Positions 1 to 9,237 of a DNA stretch of 64,000 bases are shown one piece after another. The notes beneath the pieces are model-generated. The model saw only the letters and a program-made list of their open reading frames with translations. It was not told where the DNA came from and made no database searches. Position numbers and translations under genes: made by a program. This DNA is from AP-15 sp963737145 (GTDB taxonomy: Bacteria; Pseudomonadota; Alphaproteobacteria; ATCC43930; CGMCC-115725). The stretch spans positions 558,001 through 622,000 of the forward strand of contig CAVTRO010000007.1 in assembly GCA_963737145.1 (NCBI GenBank). Direction: 5' to 3'. Position 1 is the stretch's first letter. Every line of letters begins with the position of its first letter.

Positions 1-1
1 C

Positions 2-1441
2 GGCGACAATCAGGGCCGCGACCAGAACGTCATTGCGGAGCTGGCGCTCGACGCCGACGGCCGGTTCCTGGCCTTGCGCTGGACCGGCGCGCACAATGCC
101 GGCGCCTATATCGAGGGCGCCGGCATCGTCATGATCGTGTTTTCATTGAAGCTCGCTTCGACCGTCTACAACATCCCGGCGGTCGCCGTGACGAGCAGCC
201 TCGTCTTTACCAACACGGCGCCGCTGGTCCCGTATCGCGGCGCCGGCCGCCCAGAGGCAGTCTACATCATGGAGCGCCTCGTCGACCGCGCGGCCCGGGA
301 GATGCAGATCGACCCGGCCGAATTGCGCAGGAAGAACCTGATCCGCCCCGACGCCTACCCGTACGAGACGCGCACCGGCTGGATCTACGACACCGGCAAT
401 TACGCCGCGGCCTTGGCCAAATGCCAGGCATTAGCCGATTGGGACGGCTATGCCGCGCGGCGTGCGCGGAGCGAGGCCATCGGCAAACTGCGCGGCCGCA
501 GCATCACCTACTATGTCGACAATACCGGCGTCTTCAACGAGCGAATGGAATTGCGGTTCGACCCCACTGGCGGATTGACGATCGTCGCCGGCACCTTGTC
601 GCACGGGCAGGGGCACGAGACGAGCTATGCGCAGATGGCCGCCGACTGGCTCGGCGTGCCGCTCGAGAAGATCGATCTATTGCAGGCCGACACCGACGAG
701 GTCGCGATCGGCCGCGGCACTTATGCCTCGCGCAGCATGATGATCGGCGGCAGCGCCTTGCGCGCCGCGGCAGATGAGGTCATCGAGCGCGGCAAACGCT
801 TTGCGGCGCATTTCATGGAGGCCGACGCTGCCGACATCGCCTTTGCCGACGGCGCCTTCACGATCGCCGGCACCGACCGCTCGATGCCGATCGAGCAGGT
901 CGCGCAGATGTCGTTCATTCCGGTCGGGCTACCGTCGGAGCTCGGTGTCGGACTGCAGGGCGCCGGCGGTTTCTCGCCGAGCCAGCCGACTTTCCCCAAT
1001 GGCTGCCATATCTGCGAGGTCGAGATCGAACGCGAGACCGGCGCGGCCGCGCTCGACCGCTACACGGTCGTCGACGACATCGGCACTGTGATCAACCCGC
1101 TACTGGCGAGGGGGCAGATCCACGGCGGCGTCGCGCAAGGCGCCGGGCAGGCGCTCTCCGAGGACATCGTCTACGACCCCGAAAGCGGCCAGCTCTTGAC
1201 CGGCAGCTTGATGGATTACGGCATCCCGCGCGCCGACACCTTGCCGCGGGTCACCGTTGATTTCAGCCCGGTTCCGAGCCCGACCAACCCATTGGGCGCC
1301 AAAGGCGTCGGCGAAGGCGGCACCGTCGCCGCGACGCCGACCGTCATGAACGCGATCCTCGACGCTCTCGCCCCACTCGGCGTCACCGACCTGCCAATGC
1401 CCGCCACTCCCGAGCGCATCTGGCGAGCGATGCGCAGTTAG
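2..1441 (+). CDS. Xanthine dehydrogenase family Mo-binding subunit, 5'-truncated by window edge
   Basis: This is the C-terminal ~480 residues of a molybdopterin-binding large subunit (CoxL/XdhB family), which hydroxylates a carbon substrate at a Mo-MCD cofactor. The frame is open from base 2, so the true start lies outside the window. Visible family motifs are PYRGAGRPEA, a GTLSHGQGHE segment, GGVAQGAGQAL and near the C-terminus GVGEGGT, whose Glu is the expected catalytic base. The PYRGAGR motif sits where form I CO dehydrogenase would carry AYxCSFR, so a true CO dehydrogenase is unlikely. The substrate is unknown. No FAD or 2Fe-2S subunit follows; such genes could lie upstream. A related gene lies at 49.5 kb. 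Confidence 0.9.
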   Translation, partial: GDNQGRDQNVIAELALDADGRFLALRWTGAHNAGAYIEGAGIVMIVFSLKLASTVYNIPAVAVTSSLVFTNTAPLVPYRGAGRPEAVYIMERLVDRAAREMQIDPAELRRKNLIRPDAYPYETRTGWIYDTGNYAAALAKCQALADWDGYAARRARSEAIGKLRGRSITYYVDNTGVFNERMELRFDPTGGLTIVAGTLSHGQGHETSYAQMAADWLGVPLEKIDLLQADTDEVAIGRGTYASRSMMIGGSALRAAADEVIERGKRFAAHFMEADAADIAFADGAFTIAGTDRSMPIEQVAQMSFIPVGLPSELGVGLQGAGGFSPSQPTFPNGCHICEVEIERETGAAALDRYTVVDDIGTVINPLLARGQIHGGVAQGAGQALSEDIVYDPESGQLLTGSLMDYGIPRADTLPRVTVDFSPVPSPTNPLGAKGVGEGGTVAATPTVMNAILDALAPLGVTDLPMPATPERIWRAMRS

Positions 1442-1470
1442 CCACCAGCCGACGCTAAGCCCCACTCATA

Positions 1471-2055
1471 TCAGCCGGCCGCGCCCGGCAAGTGCTGGTC
1501 GGGTCGGACGTGCCCGGCACTGAAGACCTCCATCGCCGTGCCCGGACCGTGCCCGTTCATTGCCTCCCCAGCCTTGGCATAGTGGACGCCTTCCGGGGTC
1601 TGTTGGCCGACACGGCCGGCCAGCACGTAAAAGGCTTCGGAACCCGGATGTGAATGCACTCCCGTTTTAGCTCCCGGCGGGCCGCTCGCGTGATTGATGC
1701 GCAACAGGTACTCGGGCGCGGTGATCGGCGGTAAGGGCCCGATCTCGGCGACCTCGCTCGCGCCGGGCGTGGCGCCGCCTTTCTGTCCCAGGGTGAAGAG
1801 CCAGGCTTTGCCAGAGATCTCGGCCGCCAACGACATCGGACCCGCGGCGGCCTGCGCCTGCGCCAGCGTGGGGAAGTTCTCGATGCGCCAATACAGTGGC
1901 CCGGCCGGCAGCTGCTCCAGCTTCTTCTCGACCACCGGCTTGATGACGAATTTCCCCTGCGCCGCTGCTGTCGACGGCGAAAGTAGCAATCCCGTCACGC
2001 ACACTGAAAGCGCCAACGCGATAAGACGCCGGATACCGGATGTCCGCAGTTTCAT
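1471..2055 (-). CDS. Secreted cupin-domain protein
   Basis: The product has 194 residues. The ATG at 2055 gives a standard signal peptide: MKLR, a hydrophobic stretch, then AAAQG as a likely cleavage site at about residues 29-33. A longer upstream reading lacks such an N-terminus. The C-terminal half has a cupin-like GxHSHPGSEAFYVLxG block with metal-ligand-type His residues and a later NGHGPGT segment. Proteins of this kind are periplasmic beta-barrels of unknown substrate. It converges on the Mo hydroxylase with a 29-bp gap. No specific function can be assigned. Confidence 0.75.
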   Translation of the reverse strand: MKLRTSGIRRLIALALSVCVTGLLLSPSTAAAQGKFVIKPVVEKKLEQLPAGPLYWRIENFPTLAQAQAAAGPMSLAAEISGKAWLFTLGQKGGATPGASEVAEIGPLPPITAPEYLLRINHASGPPGAKTGVHSHPGSEAFYVLAGRVGQQTPEGVHYAKAGEAMNGHGPGTAMEVFSAGHVRPDQHLPGAAG

Positions 2056-2206
2056 CGTTGTCCCCCAGGCTTGATGGGCTCGGGTGCCACAGCGCCAGAC
2101 GAGCCCAGCTGGCGTAGGGCGGAAAGACGCAGCACCCTCCGCCAGATCGTCGCATCTTCCCGGTGAGCGGGCGGCGAGGCTTGCCTCGCCCTTCCGCCCT
2201 ACGGCG

Positions 2207-2800
2207 CTATTCGGCGGCTTCCTCCGCCGTGCCGAACATCGGGTAGTTCGTGTCGTCGATGAAGGCTTCGTCGCCTTCGGTCGGCACCGGCTCGGCATAG
2301 TCGATGGCGCCCTGGATGTTGTCGCCCCACACCTCGCGCGGCAATTCGTAGAGCACCTCGACGCCGTAGCCGTTGGGATCGACGATGTAGAGGCTGTGCG
2401 TCATGCCGTGATTGACGCGGCGCTCGAACTTGACGCCCTTCGCGCGCAGCCAGGCCAATTGCTTCAGCCACGCCTCGCGGTTCGGCATCGTGATCGCGAT
2501 GTGGTTGATCGCGACCGGCTGATCGAACATCGACCAGTCCGCCGGCGGCTTGGGCAGGTTCGGGTTCTCGCAGAGCGCGATGTCGTGGTGGTTCATGCGG
2601 CCTTCGTGGTCGCCCGAATAAAAGCGCATCTTGCCGTTGCGGCGCTTCGAGTACGCGACCTGCTTGAAGCCCAGCGTCTCGGTCCAGAATTTGTGCGACT
2701 CCTCGATGTCGCGCACATTGATGACGAGATGGTTGACGCCGCGCGGGGTGACCGCCTCGGCAGGGGTGGGCGGTACAATCGAAGAGGCGCCGTCTGCCAT
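2207..2800 (-). CDS. VOC family (glyoxalase/extradiol dioxygenase-like) protein
   Basis: The product is 197 residues with two vicinal-oxygen-chelate modules. The first opens with RGVNHLVINV and the second with AINHIAITM; the second closes with DPNGYGVEVLYEL. The two NH(L/I) histidines and the C-terminal Glu are the expected metal ligands. This suggests a metal-dependent ring-cleavage dioxygenase or related lyase. The start at 2800 is chosen because AGGAG lies 7 nt upstream; the ATGs at 2806 and 2821 have no usable spacing. It is divergent from the aminotransferase gene that follows, with a 144-bp shared upstream region. Substrate unknown. Confidence 0.8.
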   Translation of the reverse strand: MADGASSIVPPTPAEAVTPRGVNHLVINVRDIEESHKFWTETLGFKQVAYSKRRNGKMRFYSGDHEGRMNHHDIALCENPNLPKPPADWSMFDQPVAINHIAITMPNREAWLKQLAWLRAKGVKFERRVNHGMTHSLYIVDPNGYGVEVLYELPREVWGDNIQGAIDYAEPVPTEGDEAFIDDTNYPMFGTAEEAAE

Positions 2801-2944
2801 TGTCATGCTCCTTCGGGTCATGGTTTCTTGCAGTTGAATATATCGGGCTTGCGAGCATTTTGCCATTGCGACGATGGGAGAGCACGCTTACGACATGGCC
2901 GGCAGCCGAGGGTAAGTGTTTCGGTCAGGCGGATAGGAGGGACT

Positions 2945-4295
2945 ATGGACGGCACGACGCAACTGCTCGAAAGCGACCGGCGCTATCTCGTTCACCCGCT
3001 GCACCATCCCGATGACCACCGGCAGCCGCTGGTCGTCGTCGAGGGGAAGGGCGCGATATTGCGCGATGCCGAAGGGCGCGAATACATCGACGGGCTGTCC
3101 GGATTGTGGAACGTCAATGTCGGTCATGGGCGCGGCGAACTGGCGGATGCGGCGAGCGCGCAGATGCGCCGGATCGCCTTCGCCTCGGCCTATATCGGCG
3201 CCACCAACGAGCCGGCGGTACGCCTGGCGGAAAAGATCGTCCGCCACGCCTACCCGAGCTCTGCGGCCGTCTATTTCACGACCGCGGGCGCCGAGTTCGA
3301 ACGAGTCCTCGTTCAAATTCGCGCGCTATTACTGGAAGCTCAAAGACCGGCCGCACAAGACCAAGGTCATCTCGCGCCTCCACGCCTATCATGGCGTGAC
3401 GATGGCCGCGATGAGCGCCACCGGCATGGCGGCCTACCACAAGATGTTCGGGCCGCTCGTCCCCGGTTTTATCCAGGTCGCGCCGCCTTATGCCTATCGC
3501 TGGACCGGTAACGAGGAGCCTGGGGTCGCGGCTGCCGATGCGGTGGAGAAGGCGGTCCTCGCGGAGGGGCCCGATACTGTGGCGGCGGTCATTGCCGAGC
3601 CGGTGATGGGGGCGGGCGGGGTCATCGTGCCGCCGCCGTCTTATTTCCCGCGGCTGCGTGAAATCTGCGACCGGCACAATGTGCTGTTGATCGCCGACGA
3701 GGTGATCACCGGTTTTGGCCGCACCGGCAAATGGTTCGCGCTCGGCCATTGGGGCGTCGAGCCGGATCTGGTCTCCTTCGCCAAGGGAGTGACCAGCGGC
3801 TATCTGCCGTTGGGCGGGGTGATCGCGTCGAAGCGCGTGCACGAGGCGATCGAGGGCGCGCCCGCCGACCGCAAATTCATGCATGCGGCAACCTATTCCG
3901 GCCACCCGGTCTGTTGCGCGGTCGGGTTGCGCAACGTCGAGATCATCGAGAGCGAGGGGCTGGTCGAGCGCGCGGCGGTAATGGGCCGGAGGCTGCTCGC
4001 CGGGCTCGAAGGGTTACGTGACCTTCCGGTCGTCGGTGATGTGCGCGGGCTCGGCATGATGTGCGGCGTCGAGCTGGTGACCGACCGCAGCACCAAAGCT
4101 CCGGCGCTCGGGCTCGGAGCCCGCATCACGCGCGAGGCGCTGGCGCGCGGCCTGCTCCCGCGCATTCGCGCCGGCAGCGCCGATCCGCCGATCGGTGACA
4201 CCATTTGCCTCGCCCCGCCGCTGATGACCCCTCCCGAGGTGCTCGACCGCATCCCGGAGATCTTGCGCGAGGCAATCGTCGCGGCGACCCGGTAA
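2945..4295 (+). pseudogene. Class III aminotransferase (omega-amino acid type), one frameshift
   Basis: PLP-dependent aminotransferase of about 449 residues once one base is removed. AGGAGG lies 5 nt before the ATG at 2945. Residues up to TTAGAE read in one frame. After the TT at 3296-3297 the protein continues in the next frame as SNESSFKFARYYWKL, exactly the expected SxxNESAFK region, so a single extra T explains the break. Downstream are ADEVITGFGRTG (the PLP-ring Asp) and SFAKGVTSGYLPLGG, which holds the Schiff-base Lys. Length and motifs match the omega-amino acid:pyruvate/GABA aminotransferase group. Everything else is conserved, so this may be a sequencing error in a working gene. Confidence 0.85.
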
Positions 4296-4311
4296 CTCAG
4301 ATTTCGCGCTG

Positions 4312-4400
4312 TCATTGCGAGGCGCGCCCTGCGCGACGAAGCAATCTCGATCGATCGAGAGCTCAGCGGCCCGAGATTGCTTCGCTAGCGCCCGCAATGA
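4312..4400. repeat. REP-like palindromic intergenic element
   Basis: The element begins TCATTGCG and ends CGCAATGA. Inside it are perfectly complementary 13-nt arms, CGAAGCAATCTCG at 4337-4349 and CGAGATTGCTTCG at 4372-4384. The whole segment can fold into a long hairpin between two convergent genes, so it could also end transcription. I recall similar 'cattgcgagg..gaagcaatc' elements as widely dispersed in alphaproteobacterial chromosomes. Only one copy is in this window. Confidence 0.7.
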
Positions 4401-4451
4401 TGGCTTGAATCTGATTGGAACCTGCCCTGATTTCGGGAGCCTCTCTCGAGA

Positions 4452-6224
4452 TCACGCCACGCGATCGCCTTGCTTGATCTCGACGGTACGGTTGTCGACG
4501 GCGGGCAGCATGCGGGCGGGGTCGCGGGTCACGACGACGTCGAGCACGGTCGGGCGGGTGCGCTCGGCAAGGCCGGTCCGCAGCGCTTCGCCGAGCCGGT
4601 CCGGGTCCTCGACCCGGACGCCGTTGCAGCCCATCGCACGGGCGATCGCGGCATAATCCATCTCGACCAAATCGGAGGATTGATAGCGACCGCGAAAGAT
4701 GGCGTGCTGCAATGCCTTGACGTAACCCGAGGCGGCATTGTTGACGACAACGATTGTCAGCCCGACGCCGGCGCGCCGGGCGGTTTCGAGCTCGCCGAGC
4801 ATCATGTTGAACCCGCCGTCGCCGGTAATCGCCACGCTCGGGATGGACGGAGCGGCCAAGGCCGCCCCGATCCCACCCGGCAGCCCGTAGCCGATCGACG
4901 CCAGTCCGCGATCCGGGATGAAGTGCCGCCCCGCCGATTTCGTGTCGTAGAGCAGTCCCGTCCAGTGGCCGGCAAAACCGCCATCGGCGACGAGGATGCT
5001 GTCCGCCGGCAATACCTTGTTGAGTTCGGTGCAGAGCCGAGCCATGTGGATCGGCCGCTCCTCGGAATGAAGGCGCGCCGCCGCCTCCTCGCGCCATGAC
5101 GCCATCCGGGAGGGGATCTCGGCGACATAATCGGCGCGCGCCGCCCGCCCTTGTTTCGCATTATCGGCAAGTGCCTCGGCGAGATCGTCCAAGCCGGACC
5201 TGGCGTCACCCCACAGCGCCACATCCGCTGTTCGGGAACGGCCGATCTCCTCGGCGACGATGTCGAGGTGGATCAGCGGGATTGTTTCCGGCGGCAATGC
5301 ATAGCGCTTCGTCGCAATCTCGCCGAGCTTGCAGCCGACCACGACGAGGCAGTCCGAAGCCTCGATCAATTCGTTGGCGATGCGCGAATAACGGCCGAAG
5401 AGCCCGACCGAAAGCGGATGGGTGCAGGCGATGCCGCCCTTCCCGCTCATCGTATGCGCGACCGGGATCGACTGTGCTTCGGCAAAGCCGAGCAATGCGT
5501 CGTATCCCGCCGAGAGGTGGATGCCGCCGCCGACCAGGAGCAGCGGGCGCTTGGCATGCGCGATCAGCGCGGCGGCGCGCGCAATCTCCGCCCGATCCGG
5601 CCGGATGCGTCGGGCCGGCACACTCAATGTCGACGGGTCGATCGCAAAATCTTCGGCACCGAAGTCGTGCTCGCCGTGGCAGACGTCCTCGGGAACGTCG
5701 AGCAATACCGGCCCCGGCCGGCCGGAGGTCGCCACTGCAAAAGCGCGGCGCAGCAGCTCCGGGACGCGGCTCGTCATCTCGATCCGGATCAGCTCCTTTA
5801 CCGCCGGCCGCAAGATCTCGGTCTGCCGGCATTCCTGCGTCATGTTCTTCCAGGAATGCGCGCGGTTGGTGTCGCCGGCCAGCGCAACGATCGGCACCCC
5901 GGCGTTGAGGCTCTCGATCAGACCGGTCACGAGATTGGTGGCGCCGGGGCCGAGCGTGCCGTCGCAAATGCCGGGCCGGTTGGTTACCCGCGCATAGGCG
6001 TCCGCGGCGAACGCGCCGCAACGCTCGTCATTGATCAGGAAATGCCGCATGCCGAGCTGCGCCAGCGCATCGTAAAACGGCAGGAGCTGAAAACCGCCCA
6101 TCCCGAACATCGGCCCGACCTCGGCGAACCGCAGCATCTCGGCGAGCGCTCGCCCGCCGTTCATGCGGCCTGACGGCCGGTTGCTGACGGGCGGCCGGTT
6201 GCCGATGGGCAATAGGTCTGTCAT
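4452..6224 (-). CDS. Thiamine pyrophosphate-dependent enzyme (acetolactate synthase-like)
   Basis: The 590-residue protein has the three-domain TPP-enzyme layout. The N-terminal Pyr domain has NDERCGAFAADAYAR, with the cofactor-activating Glu in DER, then GPGATN. A central Rossmann-like domain follows. The C-terminal PP domain has GDGGFNMMLGE...NN, the TPP/Mg signature. It resembles the acetolactate synthase / benzoylformate decarboxylase / oxalyl-CoA decarboxylase superfamily, but motifs do not fix the substrate. Its ATG overlaps the stop of the upstream gene as ATGA, so the two are translationally coupled and probably act together. Confidence 0.88.
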   Translation of the reverse strand: MTDLLPIGNRPPVSNRPSGRMNGGRALAEMLRFAEVGPMFGMGGFQLLPFYDALAQLGMRHFLINDERCGAFAADAYARVTNRPGICDGTLGPGATNLVTGLIESLNAGVPIVALAGDTNRAHSWKNMTQECRQTEILRPAVKELIRIEMTSRVPELLRRAFAVATSGRPGPVLLDVPEDVCHGEHDFGAEDFAIDPSTLSVPARRIRPDRAEIARAAALIAHAKRPLLLVGGGIHLSAGYDALLGFAEAQSIPVAHTMSGKGGIACTHPLSVGLFGRYSRIANELIEASDCLVVVGCKLGEIATKRYALPPETIPLIHLDIVAEEIGRSRTADVALWGDARSGLDDLAEALADNAKQGRAARADYVAEIPSRMASWREEAAARLHSEERPIHMARLCTELNKVLPADSILVADGGFAGHWTGLLYDTKSAGRHFIPDRGLASIGYGLPGGIGAALAAPSIPSVAITGDGGFNMMLGELETARRAGVGLTIVVVNNAASGYVKALQHAIFRGRYQSSDLVEMDYAAIARAMGCNGVRVEDPDRLGEALRTGLAERTRPTVLDVVVTRDPARMLPAVDNRTVEIKQGDRVA

Positions 6225-7053
6225 GCGTTCCTCCCTGGTTCTGCCGCGGTGCGGCGGACAATTTCGACAAACTGCCGGGCGGTCATCCCCGGCGCGATAC
6301 CCAGCGCCGCGGCGCGCTGGTTTACTCGCGTCAGAATACCGTCTTCATAGGTCGAGCGGGCATCGCCGATCCGGGCGCTCGACGCGGCCACCGTGCCTGC
6401 AGCAATGCCGCGATCATTGAGCGCCGGCAGCCTCGTGACGCCGGCCTCGTCAATTCCGATTCCGGCATCATTAAACAAGGCAGCGAGCGCATCGGCCTTC
6501 AGCGCAGTCTCGGGTTGCCGCCGAGAAGCCCGCCATGCGAGCCGGTCACGACAATTGTCCCGACCTGCTCGGCGCCAACCAGCGAAGCCGAGTCGAGCGT
6601 CCATACCGCGGGCCACTCGGCGATCAGCAGGAAGGCGGCTTCCAGAGCCGGGGGAGGCTCGCGCAGGCTCGGGCCGGCTTGCTGCAATGCCGCCGCGGCC
6701 TCTCGGCAGAAAATGCCCGGGCGGCAGCCGAGCGCCGCCGCGGGCGAGTTCGCGTGAGTGATGACGCCGCGCGCCATCATGTCGGACCCGTCCCCGATGC
6801 GCGCCGTGTCATGCCCGACGGCGGCAGCGGGTATGGCGAGCCCGGCCAGATAATCGAGCCCGGCGATGCCGGCCTGGTCCCGCCCCACCCCGGCATCGTT
6901 GAAGACCGCTGCCGCAACGCGCAGCTTTGCCGCGACATAGGCGGCATAGATGCCGCCGTGCGAGCCGTTGACGACAACCGCTCCGGCCGCCTCAGTTTGA
7001 ACACGGGTGATGCTGTCGGCGACGAGCACCGGCGGAAGCTGTGTGACAGGCAA
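6221..7053 (-). pseudogene. Unknown protein with two tandem copies of a ~110-residue domain; one frameshift
   Basis: I do not recognise the family. The protein (about 277 residues after correction) contains two similar halves. Each has a V(N/T)GSHGG motif, then FNDAG(V/I)G, an AG(V/I)xxL segment and ARIGD, in the same order and spacing. Translation breaks at the GGG run at 6512-6514: one frame ends GGNPRLR-stop and the next continues PETALKADALAALFNDAG, so one missing base explains it. The start is TTG at 7053, with AAGGAG 6 nt upstream. The stop overlaps the ATG of the TPP enzyme (ATGA). No signal peptide or membrane segment is seen. The GSHGG loop suggests ligand binding, which is a guess. 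Confidence 0.65.
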
Positions 7054-7208
7054 GGCTCTCTCCTTAACCAGTGACTCTGCAGATGATGCCGCCAGGATGA
7101 GGCGAAGAACAGCGCTCAGGGAGGAATTGGCCAACCGCAGCGGCGCGTCGGATATTCTCTCGCCGCCGCTCGTTAGCCTGCCGAACTGCTCTCACCCGGG
7201 AGATTGCG

Positions 7209-8627
7209 ATGACAAATCGCTCTGCGTGCATTCCGGCGGGTTACGGCGACCGGCCGCGCGTCGTGGTCGTCGGCGCCGGCTTTGGCGGGCTGGAAGCGGC
7301 CCGCAAGCTGGCGCGGTCACCGGTCGATGTGACGGTGATCGACCGCCGCAATTACCACCTGTTCCAGCCGCTCCTTTACCAGGTAGCGACGGCGGCGCTG
7401 TCCCCGGCCGATATTGCGCAGCCGATCCGTGCGGTTCTGCGCGATCAGCAGAACGCTACCGTGTTGCTCGACGAGGTGATCGGCGTCGATGTGGCGGCGC
7501 GGCGGGTCGAGACACGCTTTGGGGCGGACCAGAGCTACGATTACCTGATCCTGGCGACCGGGTCGCAATACGCCTATTTCGGCCATGATGATTGGCCGCC
7601 ACTGGCCCCGGGCCTCAAATCGATCGACGACGCCACATTGATCCGCCGTCGCGTGCTGCTCGCCTTCGAAGAGGCGGAAACCGTGACGGACCCGGAGATG
7701 CGCCGGCGCTTGTTGACCTTTGTCCTGGTGGGCGCCGGCCCGACCGGCGTCGAGATGGCCGGGGCCCTCGCCGAACTCGCTCATGCGACACTGTCCCGCG
7801 ACTTTCGCCACATCATTCCCAACACCGCGCACATCCTGCTGGTCGAGGCTGGCCCGCGGGTACTGTCAGGATTTCCTGAAAAGCTCGCCGCTTTCGCCCA
7901 GCGCTCGCTCGAGCGGATGGGGGTCGAAGTGCTGCTCGACACGCCGATCGAAGCGATCGACAAAGCCGGCGTCGTTGCAAGAGGCAAGCGCATCGAAGCG
8001 GCAAACGTGATCTGGTGCGCCGGTGTGGAGGCCTCGCCGGTGGCGCCGTGGCTTGGGGTTGCCGCCGGCAAAGACGGCCGCGTCAGGGTTGCCGCCGATT
8101 TATCAATGCCGGGTCACCCGGAGATTTTCGTCATCGGCGATGCCGCCTTCGCCACTGGGTCAACCGGCGAGCCGCTGCCGGGCCTCGCGCCGGTCGCCAA
8201 ACAGCAGGGCCAATACGTCGGAGAGGTGGTCGCCCGCCTTGTGCGCCGCGAGCCGGCGCCCCCGCCTTTCCATTATCGCGACCAGGGCGCGCTCGCCACG
8301 ATCGGCCGCCATTCGGCCATCGCCGATCTCGGCTGGGTCAAGCTGACTGGCCCGGTCGCCTGGGTGCTCTGGGGCATCGTCCACATCTTCTTCCTGATCG
8401 GGTTCCGCAATCGGATGACGGTCTTTCTCAATTGGATATGGGCTTGGCTGACCTACGGCCGCGGCGCGCGGCTGATCACCGGCGATACAACCCCGCTGGC
8501 TGCGGCGGCAAAACCGACCCCGCGCGCAATGCCCGATAGGCCGGAGCCGAACGCGACGCCGCACCCAGCCGGTATTGCCGCTCAAACCATGGCGCTGCCA
8601 GACCGGGACGTGTCATTGCGTGGCTAG
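7209..8627 (+). CDS. ndh: Type II NADH dehydrogenase (FAD-dependent NADH:quinone oxidoreductase)
   Basis: The 472-residue protein transfers electrons from NADH to quinone without proton pumping, at the inner membrane face. An N-terminal FAD Rossmann motif VVVGAGFGGLEAA lies at about residues 17-30, followed by FQPLLYQVATAALSP, typical of NDH-2. A second dinucleotide motif, VLVGAGPTGVEMAGAL (about 176-191), binds NADH. The block IFVIGDAA contacts FAD. The C-terminal WVLWGIVHIFFLIGFRNR region matches the membrane-anchoring hydrophobic/amphipathic helices of this family. It is divergent from the duplicated-domain gene. A weak GGGAG lies upstream of the ATG. Confidence 0.9.
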   Translation: MTNRSACIPAGYGDRPRVVVVGAGFGGLEAARKLARSPVDVTVIDRRNYHLFQPLLYQVATAALSPADIAQPIRAVLRDQQNATVLLDEVIGVDVAARRVETRFGADQSYDYLILATGSQYAYFGHDDWPPLAPGLKSIDDATLIRRRVLLAFEEAETVTDPEMRRRLLTFVLVGAGPTGVEMAGALAELAHATLSRDFRHIIPNTAHILLVEAGPRVLSGFPEKLAAFAQRSLERMGVEVLLDTPIEAIDKAGVVARGKRIEAANVIWCAGVEASPVAPWLGVAAGKDGRVRVAADLSMPGHPEIFVIGDAAFATGSTGEPLPGLAPVAKQQGQYVGEVVARLVRREPAPPPFHYRDQGALATIGRHSAIADLGWVKLTGPVAWVLWGIVHIFFLIGFRNRMTVFLNWIWAWLTYGRGARLITGDTTPLAAAAKPTPRAMPDRPEPNATPHPAGIAAQTMALPDRDVSLRG

Positions 8628-8766
8628 CCTGCTGTCCGCGACTTGGTGCTCTCAGCCAAATCGGCGCGTCGAACTGCCGCACTGGCTGCGCTGTGGCCCA
8701 CGATCATGAATATGTCCAAATCCAGCTTTAGACGAAGATTCCAAGAAAAACCCTGGTTGCGACACA

Positions 8767-9237
8767 GTGCGCGCTTCGAAAATCATTCTTTTCAACCCTG
8801 CCCGGCCGGCCGGCCACCCTCGGAGGCGGCAGCGAGGTTTTACGCTGCTCGAGCTTCTGGTCGTGCTCGCCATCTTGGGGCTGCTGATCGGCCTCGTCGC
8901 CCCCGCCGCGTTGCGGCAGCTCGGCTCCGCCAAGGAAAAGATTGCGCACCAATCAATCGAGCGCCTCGCGGGAGTGCTCGACATCTATAAGCTGGATGTC
9001 GGCAGCTATCCTTCGACAGATCAGGGTCTGCAGGCGCTGATTACCCGGCCATCGGGGGTCACCCGCTGGAACGGGCCCTATCTGAAGGGCGAGAAGGTGC
9101 CGGTAGACCCGTGGGGCCGGCCCTTTATCTACCGCAGCCCGAGCCAGCGGCCCGGGCACGAATACGATCTCCTCTCGCTCGGCCCGACGGGCCAGCCCGG
9201 CGGCTCGGGCGCCGACGCGGCCATCGTCAACGACTGA
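8767..9237 (+). CDS. gspG: Type II secretion major pseudopilin GspG
   Basis: The 156-residue protein has a positively charged leader ending RQRG, then FTLLELLVVLAILG, the prepilin peptidase site and hydrophobic spine. The C-terminal region has the GspG hallmarks DVGSYPSTDQGLQAL, WNGPYLK and DPWGRPFIYRSP. GspG polymerises into the pseudopilus that pushes substrates through the secretin. The start is GTG at 8767. The gene sits apart from the other gsp genes, on the opposite strand, and its last 11 bases overlap the end of gspK tail to tail. It therefore needs its own promoter, though none is obvious in the 139-bp upstream gap. Confidence 0.93.
   Translation: MRASKIILFNPARPAGHPRRRQRGFTLLELLVVLAILGLLIGLVAPAALRQLGSAKEKIAHQSIERLAGVLDIYKLDVGSYPSTDQGLQALITRPSGVTRWNGPYLKGEKVPVDPWGRPFIYRSPSQRPGHEYDLLSLGPTGQPGGSGADAAIVND

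Noticed and set aside
1..1441. Form I CO dehydrogenase (CoxL)
   Set aside because: The diagnostic AYxCSFR motif is replaced by PYRGAGRPEA.
2084..2944. Long N-terminal extension of the aminotransferase frame
   Set aside because: The open frame upstream of 2945 is antisense to the VOC gene; the ATG at 2945 has AGGAGG and matches the family start.
5151..6173. 340-codon plus-strand ORF opposite the TPP enzyme
   Set aside because: Antisense shadow in high-GC DNA; composition Arg/Gly/Ala-rich without motifs, while the minus strand encodes a clear enzyme.
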